From Schistocerca nitens (lineage: Eukaryota > Arthropoda > Insecta > Orthoptera > Acrididae), in NCBI RefSeq assembly GCF_023898315.1, contig NC_064621.1, positions 120,662,561-120,726,560 on the forward strand: a stretch of DNA of 64,000 nt. Reading direction: 5' to 3'. Numbering within the stretch: the first letter of the stretch is position 1; each line of letters begins with the position of its first letter. The translations under genes were made by a program, and so were the position numbers. The notes under the pieces were generated by a model, which saw only the letters and a list, made by a program, of their open reading frames with translations, had not been told where the DNA came from and did not search any database. Below are positions 1-11,961 of this stretch, in pieces.

Positions 1-539
1 AATTGTTTATTGAGTTGCTTAATTTAATATCTTTTTTATCATGTTTTGACTGTAAATCTTCGATTACATATTTACACTTTTCTAATTCTCATGATTTTAT
101 ACTTCCAGTGATTTGTTTCTTCATTTTATTCCAAAAATGACCTTTTACTAAAGTCAAAATATTATTAAACTTTTAATTATTTGATGACAATTTTGAAGAC
201 AAATAGACACATATGACCACATACTAGTTCATTAAAATTTTATTTTACAGAACAACCCAGATGAACCAAGATATTTAAACAATGCTTTCTGGGTATCTCC
301 CCTAAATGAATGAAAAAAAATTATAATTATTGTTATAATATCATATCCAATGTTTTCCAAAATTATTAGAATTATCTAAATTAATCATTCCAGACTCACA
401 CTTTTCGTTTATCAGGTGACTCATAAAAATACCAGAAAAAACCCTTGATGTTTAGTTATTATTTTTTCTTGATCAAACTTTCATAAAGGTTTATTATGCT
501 TTGACTATTGTTTGGAAGTTTTGTTTTACTTCTTTTCAC
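1..539. other. AT-rich sequence, nothing recognised
   Basis: This stretch is very AT-rich with many stops in all frames. I see no gene, terminal repeat or clear repeat family in it. It may be the decayed continuation of the Polinton-like fossil that follows. Confidence 0.4.
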
Positions 540-3500
540 TCCAGTTCCATTCTTCTCAATTACCATGTTTTTTGTTCCTCTAATTGTGCACCACCTTCGC
601 TTTTGTCTATGACTGCAATTTCAACAGCACTCCACCATCAGCTAATGAACCAGTGTTAGCTAAATATTGTAATGCTGCCCAAAGAAATGGAATAAATACT
701 CCTTTGTATTGTGTTACTACAGAACCTTCTTTCTTTTTGTGTTATGTATTCAATAACTTTTTCAGAACAGTAATACCTAATGTTATGAGCCAAATTTTGC
801 CATTTTTAAACCTCTCTTTTTCTTTCAAGCAGGTTTTCATTACTAAGTTTAACTTTTATTTCCTTTGGTTTAATTCTGCTGCTAGGTAACAATCTGTAAT
901 CACTGCTATTGTCTAAAGAGTCATTTTACATTAAATAACCACCATCAGACTTGTGGTAAGTATAAATTTGTATCATCTTCTCTAAATACATTTAAAAAAA
1001 TTATATTATCTCTCACTATTTGTCTTGGTAGAGTGTATAAAAATAATCGAATCTGGCACATCTATGTTTCTGAAACTAATAAATGTGTATAATGAATTTT
1101 GTTGTTTGATGAATGGGAAACTGAAAAAGTTTTCGTTCATACCTTTTTATAGGTGTTCTATATGCCCCCCCTACAAATGCATCTCGAATGTCAATGCAGT
1201 ATTCAGATTGTTCTCATACTGCAGCAAGCATGTCTTGAGCTACAACTTCCACAGTTGCTGTTAAGAGATGTCTCAGTTCGTTCATTGAAGTTGGTCACAG
1301 AGACACACAAGGAGTCTTTTACAAACCCCCACAAGAAATAATCACATACAGTCACATCTGGTGAACTTGCAGGCCAGTAACGTAACGATGGATCACTTGG
1401 TCCAGTGTGACCAATCTGTGTTTTCAGTAATCCTTTGATTTAAAAATTCCTGCACTTCCAGATGCCAGTGTGGCGGTGCACTATCCTATTGGTAAATAAA
1501 GTCGTTCGAATCAGTCTCCAAATGTGAGAAAAGAAAGTTCTTCAGCATATTGAGATATGTGCTTCCTGTAACAGTATTCTTTGCAAAGAAAAATGGACCA
1601 TACACTTATTCCTATAAAACTGCACAAAACACATTAAATTTTGGTGAGTCCTTCTCATGGTGTACAACTTCATGCGGTTTTTCCATAACCCCTATTCACA
1701 CACTGTGACGTTTCACCTTTCCATTTAAATGGAATGTTGCCTCATCACTAAACACTAAATGTGGAAGAAAAGAACGAAATTACAAAGCTCAACACTTTGT
1801 TATTTGTCACCCTCATGAAGAACTTGTAGTAGCTGAATTTTGTATTGTTTTGGTTGTTAACATCGATGTAACACACACCAGATGGACTTCGGGTGGCGTG
1901 TTGAGCTGTTGAGCTGCATGGGGAACGGATCTTTGCGCAATCCTGACAGAACTACGGCCAATGCATTCGACATTATGTCAGACTGTTTCTCAGAATTGTT
2001 TGTGCCATCGTGTACTGCTCTTTGTTGTAGAAGGGTCCACACCATACCTAGCACGAAAGTCACGCCGAACAGTTATTATTTTCCCGCCCTGTGCAAAACG
2101 TAGAACGCAAAATTCTTTCTGTTGTCCTGATACCATTTTTAGTAGAACTGAAGTGGGTGCACACTGCAGCCACCTAGCAGGAACGATGAAAAACTCAAGA
2201 GTTTGCTCTTTCCAAAAGTAGTTGTTGATGCACTTATCGGATACAACATAACAATTATGGTATTTTTAAATTGGATGAATCTTTTTGATACAGCCTATAT
2301 TTTTCATATGTGTAAGCTAAACAAAAACATTCTGTTCTTTATGTCCACCTCTTGTAAAATACTCTCTAAACACATCCTGATTTTCGAGAGTGAAATCATC
2401 CAATACAACAAGCGAATTGTCTTGACACTCATCGTGGGTATGACTTCATCACTGTAGTAATCTTCTCACTTTTTTATCTTCCACTTTCTTCTACATTTTT
2501 ATAAGTTCTTGGTACTTTGGCTGATCTAAGTTTTTAGAGTAAACATGCAGATGGTTGATTTTATTCCAATTCAACCATTCTAGATATAAAATACAATTGT
2601 TAATAATTATCTTGATTTCTCCACATCCACTTGGCCCTATTGTTTGACACCAAATAAAATTGGGCACACTTATTTTTCGGTTTCTTCTCTGGAATTCCTA
2701 GTTTTGTTTTCCAATAAATTTTCATTTAATTGATGTCATTTTTATTAGCAGTAAATGAGTCACCTGTTTCGATTGGTGTTGTGTTTTCTAAAAAAAAACA
2801 TTTTCCGTGTCTATAGGAGACAGATAGGGTAATGTTGTGCTTGTCGCTTTTTATATAACATTTTAACTCCAAATACTATATCTAAAAATAATAAACTGTC
2901 TTGCTATTGAGAAACAATACAGATTCCTGTTGCTCAATATACTTTGAAAAGCCAAATATTCACATTAATGCAAATGACATTTTAAGCAGAGTTACTATTT
3001 CAAAGTGACGTTTAAATGTGTATGATATTATTGGAAGTGTGCTTAGATTTAGTGGCCAAACTCTTCCTGTTAATGAAAAGAATGTTGCTATCGATGTTCC
3101 CAAAATATTTCCATTTAAATTAATCAACATAAATTTTAATTTGGCTGATGGAATTTTTGTCAAACGTACTGATCACTTTCATCAAGAAATGAATATTATT
3201 GCATCTTTCAAGCCTAATGGTGAATTTGGTGGACCACTAGTTCATCACTCACAACATCCTGTACTTACACACAACAAAACTCAGGACTTGGAAATAATGG
3301 TAACTAATGAAGATGATAATTTGATTTAATTCAGTGGCGCCACAGTGTAATTAATTTTAGAAATTAGTTAATAAGTTTTTATCCTTTACAAATGAATGAG
3401 AGTTATCACTTTGACTTATTCCCAGAAAATAAGAAGACTAATAATAATTTAAATCTTCCCAATAAGGAAGATGGTAGGGTGCATCTAAATCACACTCTGC

Positions 3501-4140
3501 TGTAAATGAGCTTCAGTATCATTGGAGCTTATTGCCCAACATATTATTGAAAAACCAATACAAGATTTATCGATGATTATGTGGAAAAGTTGTTGGAGGC
3601 TACCACCATAAAGAAAGGAAACAATATTTTGTGTAGAACTGAACACCCATTTATTTCTTGATCTCTCCTTATGCAATTGACTTTGTCTCTATGTGATGAC
3701 CTTATCCTAAATAATGGGAGACAAAAAATAAAAATGATGTACTTTTCCCAGTATATTTGCTTGGGGATTCTTCTTACAAGGAAATGGTGTGACAGGGTGA
3801 TACGATTCTAATTTTCCTTTAAGTTCTAGTGGAAACGATGCCATTCTTGGATGGGCAGGCCACCATCAGTGTGTCGTTGAAGATGTGACCATACTTCCAA
3901 AGCAGGGTAAAAATGTTGGAAAATCAAACGAAATCCGTGTTCCTGTGGTTAGATAAGTACCAGAATATTCACTCGAGGTAGCATAAGGAAGACTAAAGGA
4001 TTTGAAGATTCCCACATCTTCCTTTGGACCACAGATTGTAGTCATTGCTGGATTAAATAGAAAGAGAAATTTTGAGTTAGATATCACCAATTACTATAAT
4101 TCTGCACAATGTGATTTGCTCATTCTATTTTTGTTGTGTT
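540..4140. mobile_element. Polinton-like fossil, copy A (broken)
   Basis: This is a decayed virus-like element of the Polinton/Maverick type. Recognisable parts are a piece resembling a DNA-packaging ATPase (minus strand, about 2300-2460), a piece resembling the minor capsid/penton protein (plus strand, about 2880-3350), and weaker capsid-like remains (about 3400-4140). A small membrane-type protein may lie at 540-890 on the minus strand. The order and mixed strands fit the family. It is broken in many places and looks old. A Tc1/mariner (1031-2295) was inserted into it later. A second copy of the 950-1030 plus 2296-3735 part lies at about 38980-41240, clearly diverged. The family call comes from recalled protein resemblance, and no terminal repeats were found. 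Confidence 0.5.
1031..2295 (-). mobile_element. Tc1/mariner-superfamily transposon, degraded
   Basis: The ends are short imperfect inverted repeats flanked by TA on both sides (1029-1030 and 2296-2297). The transposase reads on the minus strand from about 2136. Its N-terminus resembles the DUF4817 helix-turn-helix of insect mariner relatives (FCVLRFAQGGKIITVRRDFR, then RWHKQF). Near 1500-1340 the catalytic-domain tail is visible (SAPPHWHLEVQEFL, WPASSPDVTVCDYFLWGFVK). Several frameshifts and stops break it, so it is a dead copy. The matching Polinton-like copy B lacks this insertion at the corresponding place, which supports the TA target site. Confidence 0.8.
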
Positions 4141-5847
4141 TCGGGCTCATCTATAAAATAATCAGAATACTGACTCCTCCTTACTCAGTCACATAAAACT
4201 ACAGAATATGTACATAAAGAATGGGAAAAATGAAGTTTTTCCTCAATAAATGTGGAATCTAGATCCACCAACCAATTGTCTCTATGCATATGATGTTTTC
4301 TGAGATTTTAAGTAAGCCACACAATTGAATAGTGATGTTAACATAAGTGCATACTCTGTCATTGACGTTAACCCATCTACATCATAGATATGTCAGTTAG
4401 AATGAATGTATTGGCTATACAGAAAACTACAATGAACCTGAACTCCACATTCACTGATAAGACTCTATATGAAACTATTATTTACATAATCATGTATGGT
4501 AAAATAAATTTAACATATGATGTTTGACATACCATTCTGAGTAAAAGTTTTTAGTTATCTGAATAAAATAGTATGAGTAGATTTCCTCTGCAAAACAAGA
4601 TAAATGAAAAATTTAGTATGACTATAACAGTTAAGAAATAATATCCATTATTATTTCACTGGACTTAGATTACGTTAGCCTTTATGAATTTTTAAAATTG
4701 GTTAATATTTGGGTAACAAAAAAAACAAAAAATCGATTTCTTCTGGAGCCTAGAAGTGGTGTCGCAGTATACAGGTCCTGCCTGCATGAGAGCACTAACT
4801 TGACTAGGCAACTCAGGAAGCACACATGGCACACAGCACTGCTGACTGCTGTGCTCAGTCTTAGGTAGCAGACAACAGTTTCCCCTTTATTTGTTCCACA
4901 AATAAATATGATTTGTAAACGGTTTCTGCTAGCCTACTGCTTTAGGTAATGTTTCAGCTGAACATTTCTAAATTATTTGCTGACCTGCATCCTTCAAGAA
5001 CTTCTGGCAGGTCAACAATCTACAAACAGATAAAGAGCGGACAGCAGCAGTGTCAGAGAAAAAAAGTGACACAGCATCAGCACCAGAAAATAACCGAGAG
5101 GGTGAAAATAAAAAGCAAGCAAGAGACAGCAACAAAAAAATTTCCAGAGTTCTTTGATATGGCTTGGAGTTTTGCTATTTTAAATTATATTTAAATTTCA
5201 CTAATATAATTTGTTCTGTATAAATGGAGCCCCAACTCAACAAGCTCAACAACATAAACAACTCTAATTTTGTTAAATATTTATGAGCTAGAGGTGAATG
5301 TTTTGTATAACATTACTGGATTTGAAATTAACAAGTAAGTGATTTTCATTTTCTTGGGGATGTACAGGCTAAACTGAAATACAATAAAGGCATTGAAAAA
5401 TAATAATAGTGAATTTGATGACCTAAAAGTTTTAGTGTGCATTCCATTAAAATTTTTACCTTATTCTATTTGAAGAGAAAAATATATTGATCATGAATAA
5501 CATTTTATGCTTTGTTATATGGAATTCCTGAGAGGGAACATCCTCCTATAAATAAAATAAAGTAAATGAAATAAAATAAAAGATATATAAAATAAAATAA
5601 AAGTATGAAATATGTTATACCTAATATTAGCGATTTCTGTGCTCCCAAAAAGCAGACTCCCAAGGGACTCAATGTGCCTACTTATTATTCACATGTCTAT
5701 AAAATGTGTTCTATGTGAGAAACGATTTGATAAAGGTCATATGTCCATTTGATATTTTTTGCTTCTAATTATTATTCCTGTCACACCACTCAGTATTGAC
5801 AATTCGTCCTGGGACACCCAGTACAAGTGTTTTGGTAATACACAAGT
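4141..5847. other. AT-rich intergenic sequence
   Basis: No gene is recognised here. A slightly GC-richer patch at about 4740-4900 and an 81-codon frame at 4949-5194 (basic, Gln/Lys-rich) match nothing I know. The 5540-5610 part is an AAATA-type low-complexity run. Confidence 0.4.
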
Positions 5848-6105
5848 TGTAAGGTATAACGGTGCTTTATTTATAACACATGTGGTGCATACGAGAGTAG
5901 TTAGTAGCTTCAAAATTCGCCTTTTTTATTGTAAAGTATAATGATGCTTTATTTATAACATATATGTGGTGCATACGAGAGTAGTTACCAGCTTCAGAAT
6001 TCCCCTTCACATAAGTATTTTGCTGTAAAGTGTAACAGTGCTTTATTTATAACATGTGTGTGGTGCATACATGAGTAGTTAGTAGCTTCAGAGTTCGCTT
6101 TCAGC
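5848..6105. repeat. Three-copy tandem repeat, unit about 80-95 bp
   Basis: Three direct copies start near 5848, 5929 and 6024. Each contains a TGTAA(A/G)GT(A/G)TAA start, TGCTTTATTTATAACA, a GTGGTGCATAC core and a GTAGTTA..AGCTTCA end. The third spacing is about 15 bp longer. No reading frame runs through it, so it is a short minisatellite or part of a non-autonomous element. Confidence 0.75.
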
Positions 6106-6399
6106 GTATAGCATTTTCTCAGCAGCTGTGACTAATAGATGTGGATCAAGCTTGATCTCATGTGAGGTGTGGTTCTGGCAGAGGCTTTAACATTTACTAG
6201 TGTTGCGTAATTTTAACACACAGACTCTTGTGCCAGGTGTCTTTTACCGAAAATTAAAACACGAAGAAGAACACAGTATTCCAAAATTACATAATATAAT
6301 TATTTGCAATAAACTTCTTTTATTCCCTTTTAAAAGGATATATTGTTCATTTTTTATTTCAAAATAACTAAGTTTTGACCATTTAAGACAGGGGCATAA

Positions 6400-8059
6400 C
6401 ATTTTATTTGTTACACAGTATAAAATGTTCATTCTTTGTTGTGGTCTTTACGGGACATGCAGATCTGTTTAGTGTGTCTTTTACACACGTTTCGAACAAA
6501 TCACAAATATTGATACTGCTGAAAGCCAATGATCGTTTGTACTTGAACACATTAGGTATCTTCTACCCTTGCTAGTCATTAGTAACTGGTCTTGTTCACA
6601 ACCTTGCGTACTGGCACCATTTCTGCTCTGTGCTAGATAACATTTTGTTTTTTGTCATAGATTTTGATGTGTATTACAACTGTTTGTCTTTTAGACAATA
6701 AAGTCGATTGTTAAGTCCTTAGCAACATTCTTCAGAAACTCACTTCTTGTAAATTTTTGGCAGAGCTCAATTTGCAAGCAATATATGAGTAAATTTAGAG
6801 CAGATTCGTTTGCCTAATGAAAAATCTCTTCTGCTAACTCCATCTCTTTTATAGTGTAAAACGTTACAACTTCAGGCTTCCTCTGAGAATCTGTACCTTC
6901 ATCGCTCTTTCTATCATTGTGCGACGTTGAGATGATTACAACAAATCGCAATATGCCTGGAACATATGACACCATTGTTACATCTTGTGTAAAACAGAAC
7001 ATGCTCGAAATTACAATTCCTTGTTTATTTTGTTAAGTTGTAGATGAACATCTGTTTTGTTCTTTCCTAACACTACTACTAATGTCATCATTTCTCCAAT
7101 AGAATTCGATGAAGAGCCACTCTGGTATACAAGTTGTCACTACTTATATTGCTGCCAGTACCTTACATGGGAATAACAAGTCGTTGCAACATTTCTGAAA
7201 GCTTCATTGGTTGTTCAGAGGTTTATATATTTCAAAGTTCATACCGTAAAATATTCTAGAGTCTACCAAAGCAAAATTCTTAATGGCATATTTGCTTGGC
7301 TGTTTTGGCAGATACTGTCGGAAGGAATATCGTCCTCGAAATAGATTTAGTTCCTCGTCATTTCTCATGTATTGTCTAGCAATATAAGGCTTCAAATATT
7401 TATCTTGGAACGAAGTGACTAGTTTACGCACAGCATGTAACTTGTCAGTCTTTTTCCAGCCTTTTCTAGTCCTTTTATATCGAAGTTATAACAGAGAAGT
7501 AAACCCCTAATCTTGTATATGGCGTAATAATTAAAAATACATCACACTAATATGTATTCTAAACGTGTTTGATATGGATATGGGAAGCTTTGTAAGATTC
7601 TGCGTATTACAGGAGAACCAGAAAGGCATTTGTGTCTATAGAGTCAGGTTCTTGTACTTCACAAAGTGTCCTCGAAATTCCATTATATACATATTAATGT
7701 ACAAAAAAAGTCAGCCATCAATTTATCATCAAAATAAAGAGAAAAGATTTTCGCTGGTGTGTTTATTGCTGTATATAGTGTCTTATGAGAACCGACGTTA
7801 TGGCTTTTGGATCTTGCCCTATGACTAACTGGTTTCACATTCCATTTTTTTGTGACATCTTTACTCATACAGTAATTTGTAATAACAAGCGATTTCGAAG
7901 GTTCATCACTTGAAGAGACTACCACACCTGAATCCGTATCATGCTCATTTATTTCGATGTTTGCTCTCCATCTTCGGTACTTTCCTCTAACACTGACTGT
8001 TCGTCATCAGTCCGTAGCAGCTCTGACATAACGTCCTCATCTCTGAGAAACTTAAACAT
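6400..8059 (-). mobile_element. piggyBac-family transposon remnant
   Basis: The minus strand carries a broken piggyBac transposase. From 8059 there is an acidic N-terminus (MFKFLRDEDVMSELL). Next come the family's N-terminal domain (NTPAKIFSLYFDDKLMADFF, about 7690-7750), a conserved core block (LFRGRYSFRQYLPKQPSKYA, about 7260-7370), a later core block (STSHND..RKPEVVTFYT, about 6850-6930), and C-terminal sequence (RSEFLKNVAKDLTIDFI, about 6700-6760). A ring-type Cys/His tail is not intact. The usual length is near 590 residues, and this copy has several stops and frameshifts. I could not find TTAA-flanked ends. Confidence 0.75.
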
Positions 8060-9395
8060 TTTCTGAAAGAGTGGGAGGAAGAACACTGAAACCTCCTATG
8101 TATTCATTGAATACTTCTTAAAGCTTTTAACTGACCAGAAAATTGATAATAACAACGTTATTTACGAGTTGTTTCACATCGAAGGCAATGATCGCGGCTA
8201 AACCAGCCAGTTGGGTAACTTGACTGAAACACTGAGTTGCACACACGGTTGCGTCACTTCGGTTAATTATGTTGCAACACAGATAGTCCCTTCGGGTCAA
8301 AGCACGAAAGATAACTAAACAATGAGGGCGACAGTAGTAATGAGTAGAACTTAAGAGGCAACCACACAACATTTTATTTCTCACCATAAGAACACTATAG
8401 GATCAGGTTGATCCGACGCGAGCATTTAAGCGTTAACATATCACAAGAATTACCTTCACCAATCAGGGGCTTAGAACTACACAAAACAACATAAACACCG
8501 GCTCGGAGTCTACACCAAAACATGACGAGATGAGTGGTGCCCACATCCTGTTTGGAGACAGACACAGTGTGAGAGAGTTTGTTTCTAGGAGCCACTAGCT
8601 ACACTGCGACAGTTAAGCCGTAGTCACATGGGCTGTGGCATTCAACTTGCAACACTATGACTTGGTCTCCACTACTCTGCTGAACGCCTAGAAATTGGCG
8701 AGCGCTAACTTACCTTAGATACTTTTGTCTATTCCTCACACATGACGAGGCAGCTGACGCTGATGTGGGCTCGGGCTCTAAAACCAACTACACGAGACAC
8801 TGTGCCCACATCAGAGTGGAAGTGCTGGTTAATACAAACTACCAGTTTATCTTTATGATTTGCGACTGCAGTGCTCTCCAGCAGCAGTTATTGGCTGCGT
8901 ATTTGACTCGCTAACCACACACCTTGTTTACGTAATGGACAGGCGTCAAATTCCTAAATTAGATCTATAAAAACACACGCTTCCTCTCTTGTCAATATAG
9001 TAGTTATGTTGTTCTGTCTGCAGTATACATAAATAAATCTTCGATGTCCATGAACATGTTACAAGGCAAAATGGAAAATTCGATGTCGAGTCGTTAGAAT
9101 ATCAGATTATGATAGTTCCGTTACAATTGCTACAATACAAAGTTACAATAACTTCCCCACACAAAAGAAAAATTATTTCATAATCCTAACTTTTAAAAAA
9201 AAGACTAAGATCATTCTTACTAAAGCACTAATTCTATGCAGTAGCAGAATTTTTGACTTGAAAAAAGAAACTGAAAAATGTTACTGCAAGTACTACAACG
9301 TTCCTTGTAGAGCAAACCAAACAAACAAACTCATTCGTGGGAGAAAGCACACTGATATTCTTATATTTACACAGTTTCAAACTTTAAATTAATGA
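8060..9395. other. Intergenic, nothing firmly identified
   Basis: No gene is recognised. At 8960-9050 a TATAAAA string is followed about 60 bp later by AATAAA, which could be the core of a solo terminal repeat or an old promoter. There is no partner repeat in the window to support that. Confidence 0.35.
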
Positions 9396-9406
9396 GAAAG
9401 TCCCAT

Positions 9407-9828
9407 GATGAGATTTTCACTCTGCAGTGGAGCGTGCGCTCATATGAAACTTCCTGGCAGATTAAAACTGTGTGCCGGACCGAGACTCGAACTCGGGACC
9501 TTTGCCTTTCGTGGGCATGTGCTCTACCATCAGCGCAGACTCCGCTGCAGAGTGAAAATCTCATTCTGGAAACATCCCCCAGGCTGTGGCAAAGCCATGT
9601 CTCCGCAATATGCTTTCTTTCAGGAGTGCTAGTTCCGCAAGATTCGCAGGAGAGCTTCTGTAAAGTTTGGAAGGTAGGAGACGAGGTACTGGCAGAAGTA
9701 AAGCTGTGAGGATGGGGCGTGAGTCGTGCTTGGGTAACTCAGTTGTTAGAGAATTTTCCCGCGAAAGGCGAAGGTCCCGAGTTCGAGTCTCGGTCCGGCA
9801 CACAGTTTTAATCTGCCAGGAAGTTTCA
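9407..9828. mobile_element. Palindromic tRNA-related SINE/foldback retroposon
   Basis: The element is 422 bp long and flanked by a perfect 11-bp direct repeat, GAAAGTCCCAT (9396-9406 and 9829-9839). Its arms 9445-9511 and 9762-9828 are nearly perfect inverted copies that carry a tRNA-like part, with an A-box-like TGGGTAACTCAGTTGTTAGAG and a B-box-like GAGTTCGAGTCTC on the plus strand. A second, inner inverted pair lies at 9410-9427 and 9545-9563. I recall related repeats as common in locust DNA. It is not a functional tRNA gene because there is no complete cloverleaf. Confidence 0.75.
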
Positions 9829-9839
9829 GAAAGTCCCAT

Positions 9840-10076
9840 AATCATTTAGAAAATATGAACGTGCATAAACAACATTTTAGATTTAGTCAGAAGTGACACA
9901 CCTATATCCATCGCATCACGCTAAGCTTCCATGTTATCATATCGTGAAGGCATTAATCGCCGATGTGTTGTTAAATGATATTTAAATACAACAAATTGTG
10001 CCAATAGTGAAGTATGAGATTCTCAATCAGCAGGTATTTTGAAACAGTAGATATTCATGCGACGTACCTTATAATA
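9840..10076. other. Intergenic, nothing seen
   Basis: AT-rich sequence between the foldback retroposon and the mariner, with no recognisable feature. Confidence 0.4.
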
Positions 10077-11384
10077 CAGTGTGTCCCACGTAAAAACGGT
10101 TAGCCTCACACCCCAGATTCAATTAAGAGCGAAGTAACCAAGACAACTGACAACAGTAACTTTACAGACATGTAGTTACCTGTTTATAAGAGATGCTGGA
10201 CGTGGTGGCCATGGGCATCCAGGCATCGCTGACTTCACGTGATTACCTTACCAGCAGCAAGCTGTAATTCTGCAGGCGTTATGTTGTTAATTTCTCCAAA
10301 AAAGTTCCTTTTAAGATCGTCTAACGTACGAGGATTATGGTCATACACTTTGCTTTTTAGTGTGCTTCATAAACAAAAATCGTATGATGTTATGTTTGCG
10401 GTCTGGGGACTAGAGGCTCTACTGACAAGTCTGTCTTCAGGGACCACGTTGGTAATGTGGGGCAGTACTTAGTTTGCTTGTGTGAGCAGTTGCTCCATCT
10501 TATTGTAATTCTGCATACAGCTTCTCCGCATCTGTTAATTGTGCACAGAAAGGGTCAAAAGATCTGTAGATATCTGCCATTGTGTAAAGTGTAATTGAAA
10601 AGTATGGGGCCAATAATGCGCATGGGAGACAACGCACACCAAATGTCTATCTTCTCTCAGTGGAGAGGTTCTTCGTACAGAATATGTGGGTTGTCCTGAG
10701 AGCAGTATCTCCAATTCAGGGAGTTTACATAATCTGACTTTTGAAACCAGGCCTCATCTGACATGAAATGAAGCAGGGGGTAACAGTCAGCTTAACAGCC
10801 AGTTACAATAATGAACTCTTTTCTCCTGATCCTCAAATTTCAGCTCTTACACCGCACTCACACGATAGACTTTTAATTTCAGTCTTCTAGTATATGATGA
10901 TATGATGTAGAAAATACACCACCCTCTAGCCATAGCCTCCTTACCGACTTGCAAGTACTTCTCATATTGTCCATGCCAATTTTACTACTGTTTCAGGGAT
11001 CCGCGCTGTTGGTCGTCTGCTCCTCTGCACATTCTGAACGGATCCTACAGCCTGTTGTGCAGTTACTGAATAGTAGTGGTAGTGGGGACTTTCCTACCAG
11101 GATACTTCGCTTTAAGCACTTTCTTAAATTCTTTGAGAGAGTCTGTCTTTATGTAACACTCCACAGTATAAATTCGCTGTCCTAATGCAAACAGACCCAT
11201 TTCTGTAGAACTTAAACAGTGCCAGCTTTTCACAGCAACTCGCGCATGATCACACAACTGAACTCAGTTTTCTGATAAAATGCTCTGTAGCCATTTTCGA
11301 GGCAGTACTGCCAATTCACAAGCAATTCGACAAGAAAAGATTAATCGATATGTGGGGCATATGAGTTTCACATAGGACACCCTG
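10077..11384 (-). mobile_element. Tc1/mariner-superfamily transposon, degraded
   Basis: The terminal inverted repeats are about 21 bp (10077-10097 and 11364-11384, CAGTGTGTCCCACGTAAAA against CAGGGTGTCCTATGTGAAA), with TA before the left end. The minus strand carries the N-terminal helix-turn-helix (GLFALGQRIYTVECYIKTDS at about 11125-11190) and the C-terminal end of a DDE transposase (DFCLWSTLKSKVYDHNPRTL at about 10300-10400). Frameshifts and stops separate the blocks, so it is inactive. It lies between the exon-1 copy at 11.7 kb and the sequence where a downstream exon might be expected. Confidence 0.8.
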
Positions 11385-11682
11385 CATTAAACCCTTCAAT
11401 GTGGGCTTAAGCTGAAATCTAGTATGGCGTTCGCCAATTCTGTATTGAAAAGAAAGACAGCCTGTATATGACATGGGTCGCCATCTTCCATCTCATTGGT
11501 CACAATTCAGTTGCGATGCTTCATACTGCCTGCACGTTGGGAAATGTACAACGCATTTTTTCCGCTTTATGACATTAGAAACTCAGCATGATCAACGTTG
11601 ACGTTCGAATGCACGATCTGTGGGACGACAGCTTTAGGGTGGTGCAGAGTGCTGCCTGCGTCAGCTCTCAGCTGGTGTTTAC

Positions 11683-11890
11683 CTTTCACCTCCTGCCATC
11701 CCTCTCCACTGCCAGCACCGCTCCCCTCTGTCTCTCCCGAGCCCTCGTTCCCAGCGCCATCTTCGGTATCGCCTAGTTCACCTACATCTACATCTCCTAA
11801 TCCTTCGTCTTCCTCGTCTGCATCAGCGAGAGGCATGCAGTATGCCACGAGCAACACAGCAGCGATCAGCAGGACGAGGGATCCCTTCAT
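11683..11890 (-). CDS. Secreted acidic peptide paralogue, exon 1 only
   Basis: This minus-strand exon starts at ATG 11890 and ends with a splice donor AAAG/GTAAAC (GT at 11682-11681), phase 1. It encodes 69 residues. Residues 1-24 are a signal peptide (MKGSLVLLIAAVLLVAYC, then PLADA), nearly the same as in the two-exon genes at 33.7 and 58.4 kb. The rest is acidic (about 16 Asp/Glu in 45) and rich in Gly and Ser, but its order is not conserved with the other copies. I chose ATG 11890 because the shared 5' UTR (TAGAAGCCAT) and TATA box lie just upstream. No homologue of exon 2 is visible on the minus strand down to position 1, so the gene may have a very long intron or may be dead. Function is unknown. 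Confidence 0.6.
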
Positions 11891-11934
11891 GGCAGCAATG
11901 GCTTCTAAGCTAATGAGCACCCCCCCCCCCACCC

Positions 11935-11961
11935 TCTTATACGGCGTGTCGGACGCTTATC
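11935..11961 (-). promoter_or_regulatory. GATA site and TATA box of the exon-1 paralogue
   Basis: On the minus strand a GATAAG (11961-11956) is followed by TATAAGA (11941-11935), about 45 bp before the ATG. The same pair with the same spacing stands before the two other copies, along with the upstream string TGTCCTTGCCTGC. A run of 10 C (G on the coding strand) interrupts the 5' UTR here. Confidence 0.6.

Noticed and set aside
9725-9800. Possible tRNA gene
   Set aside because: A and B boxes are present but the acceptor stem is missing, and the sequence is one arm of a repeated palindromic retroposon.
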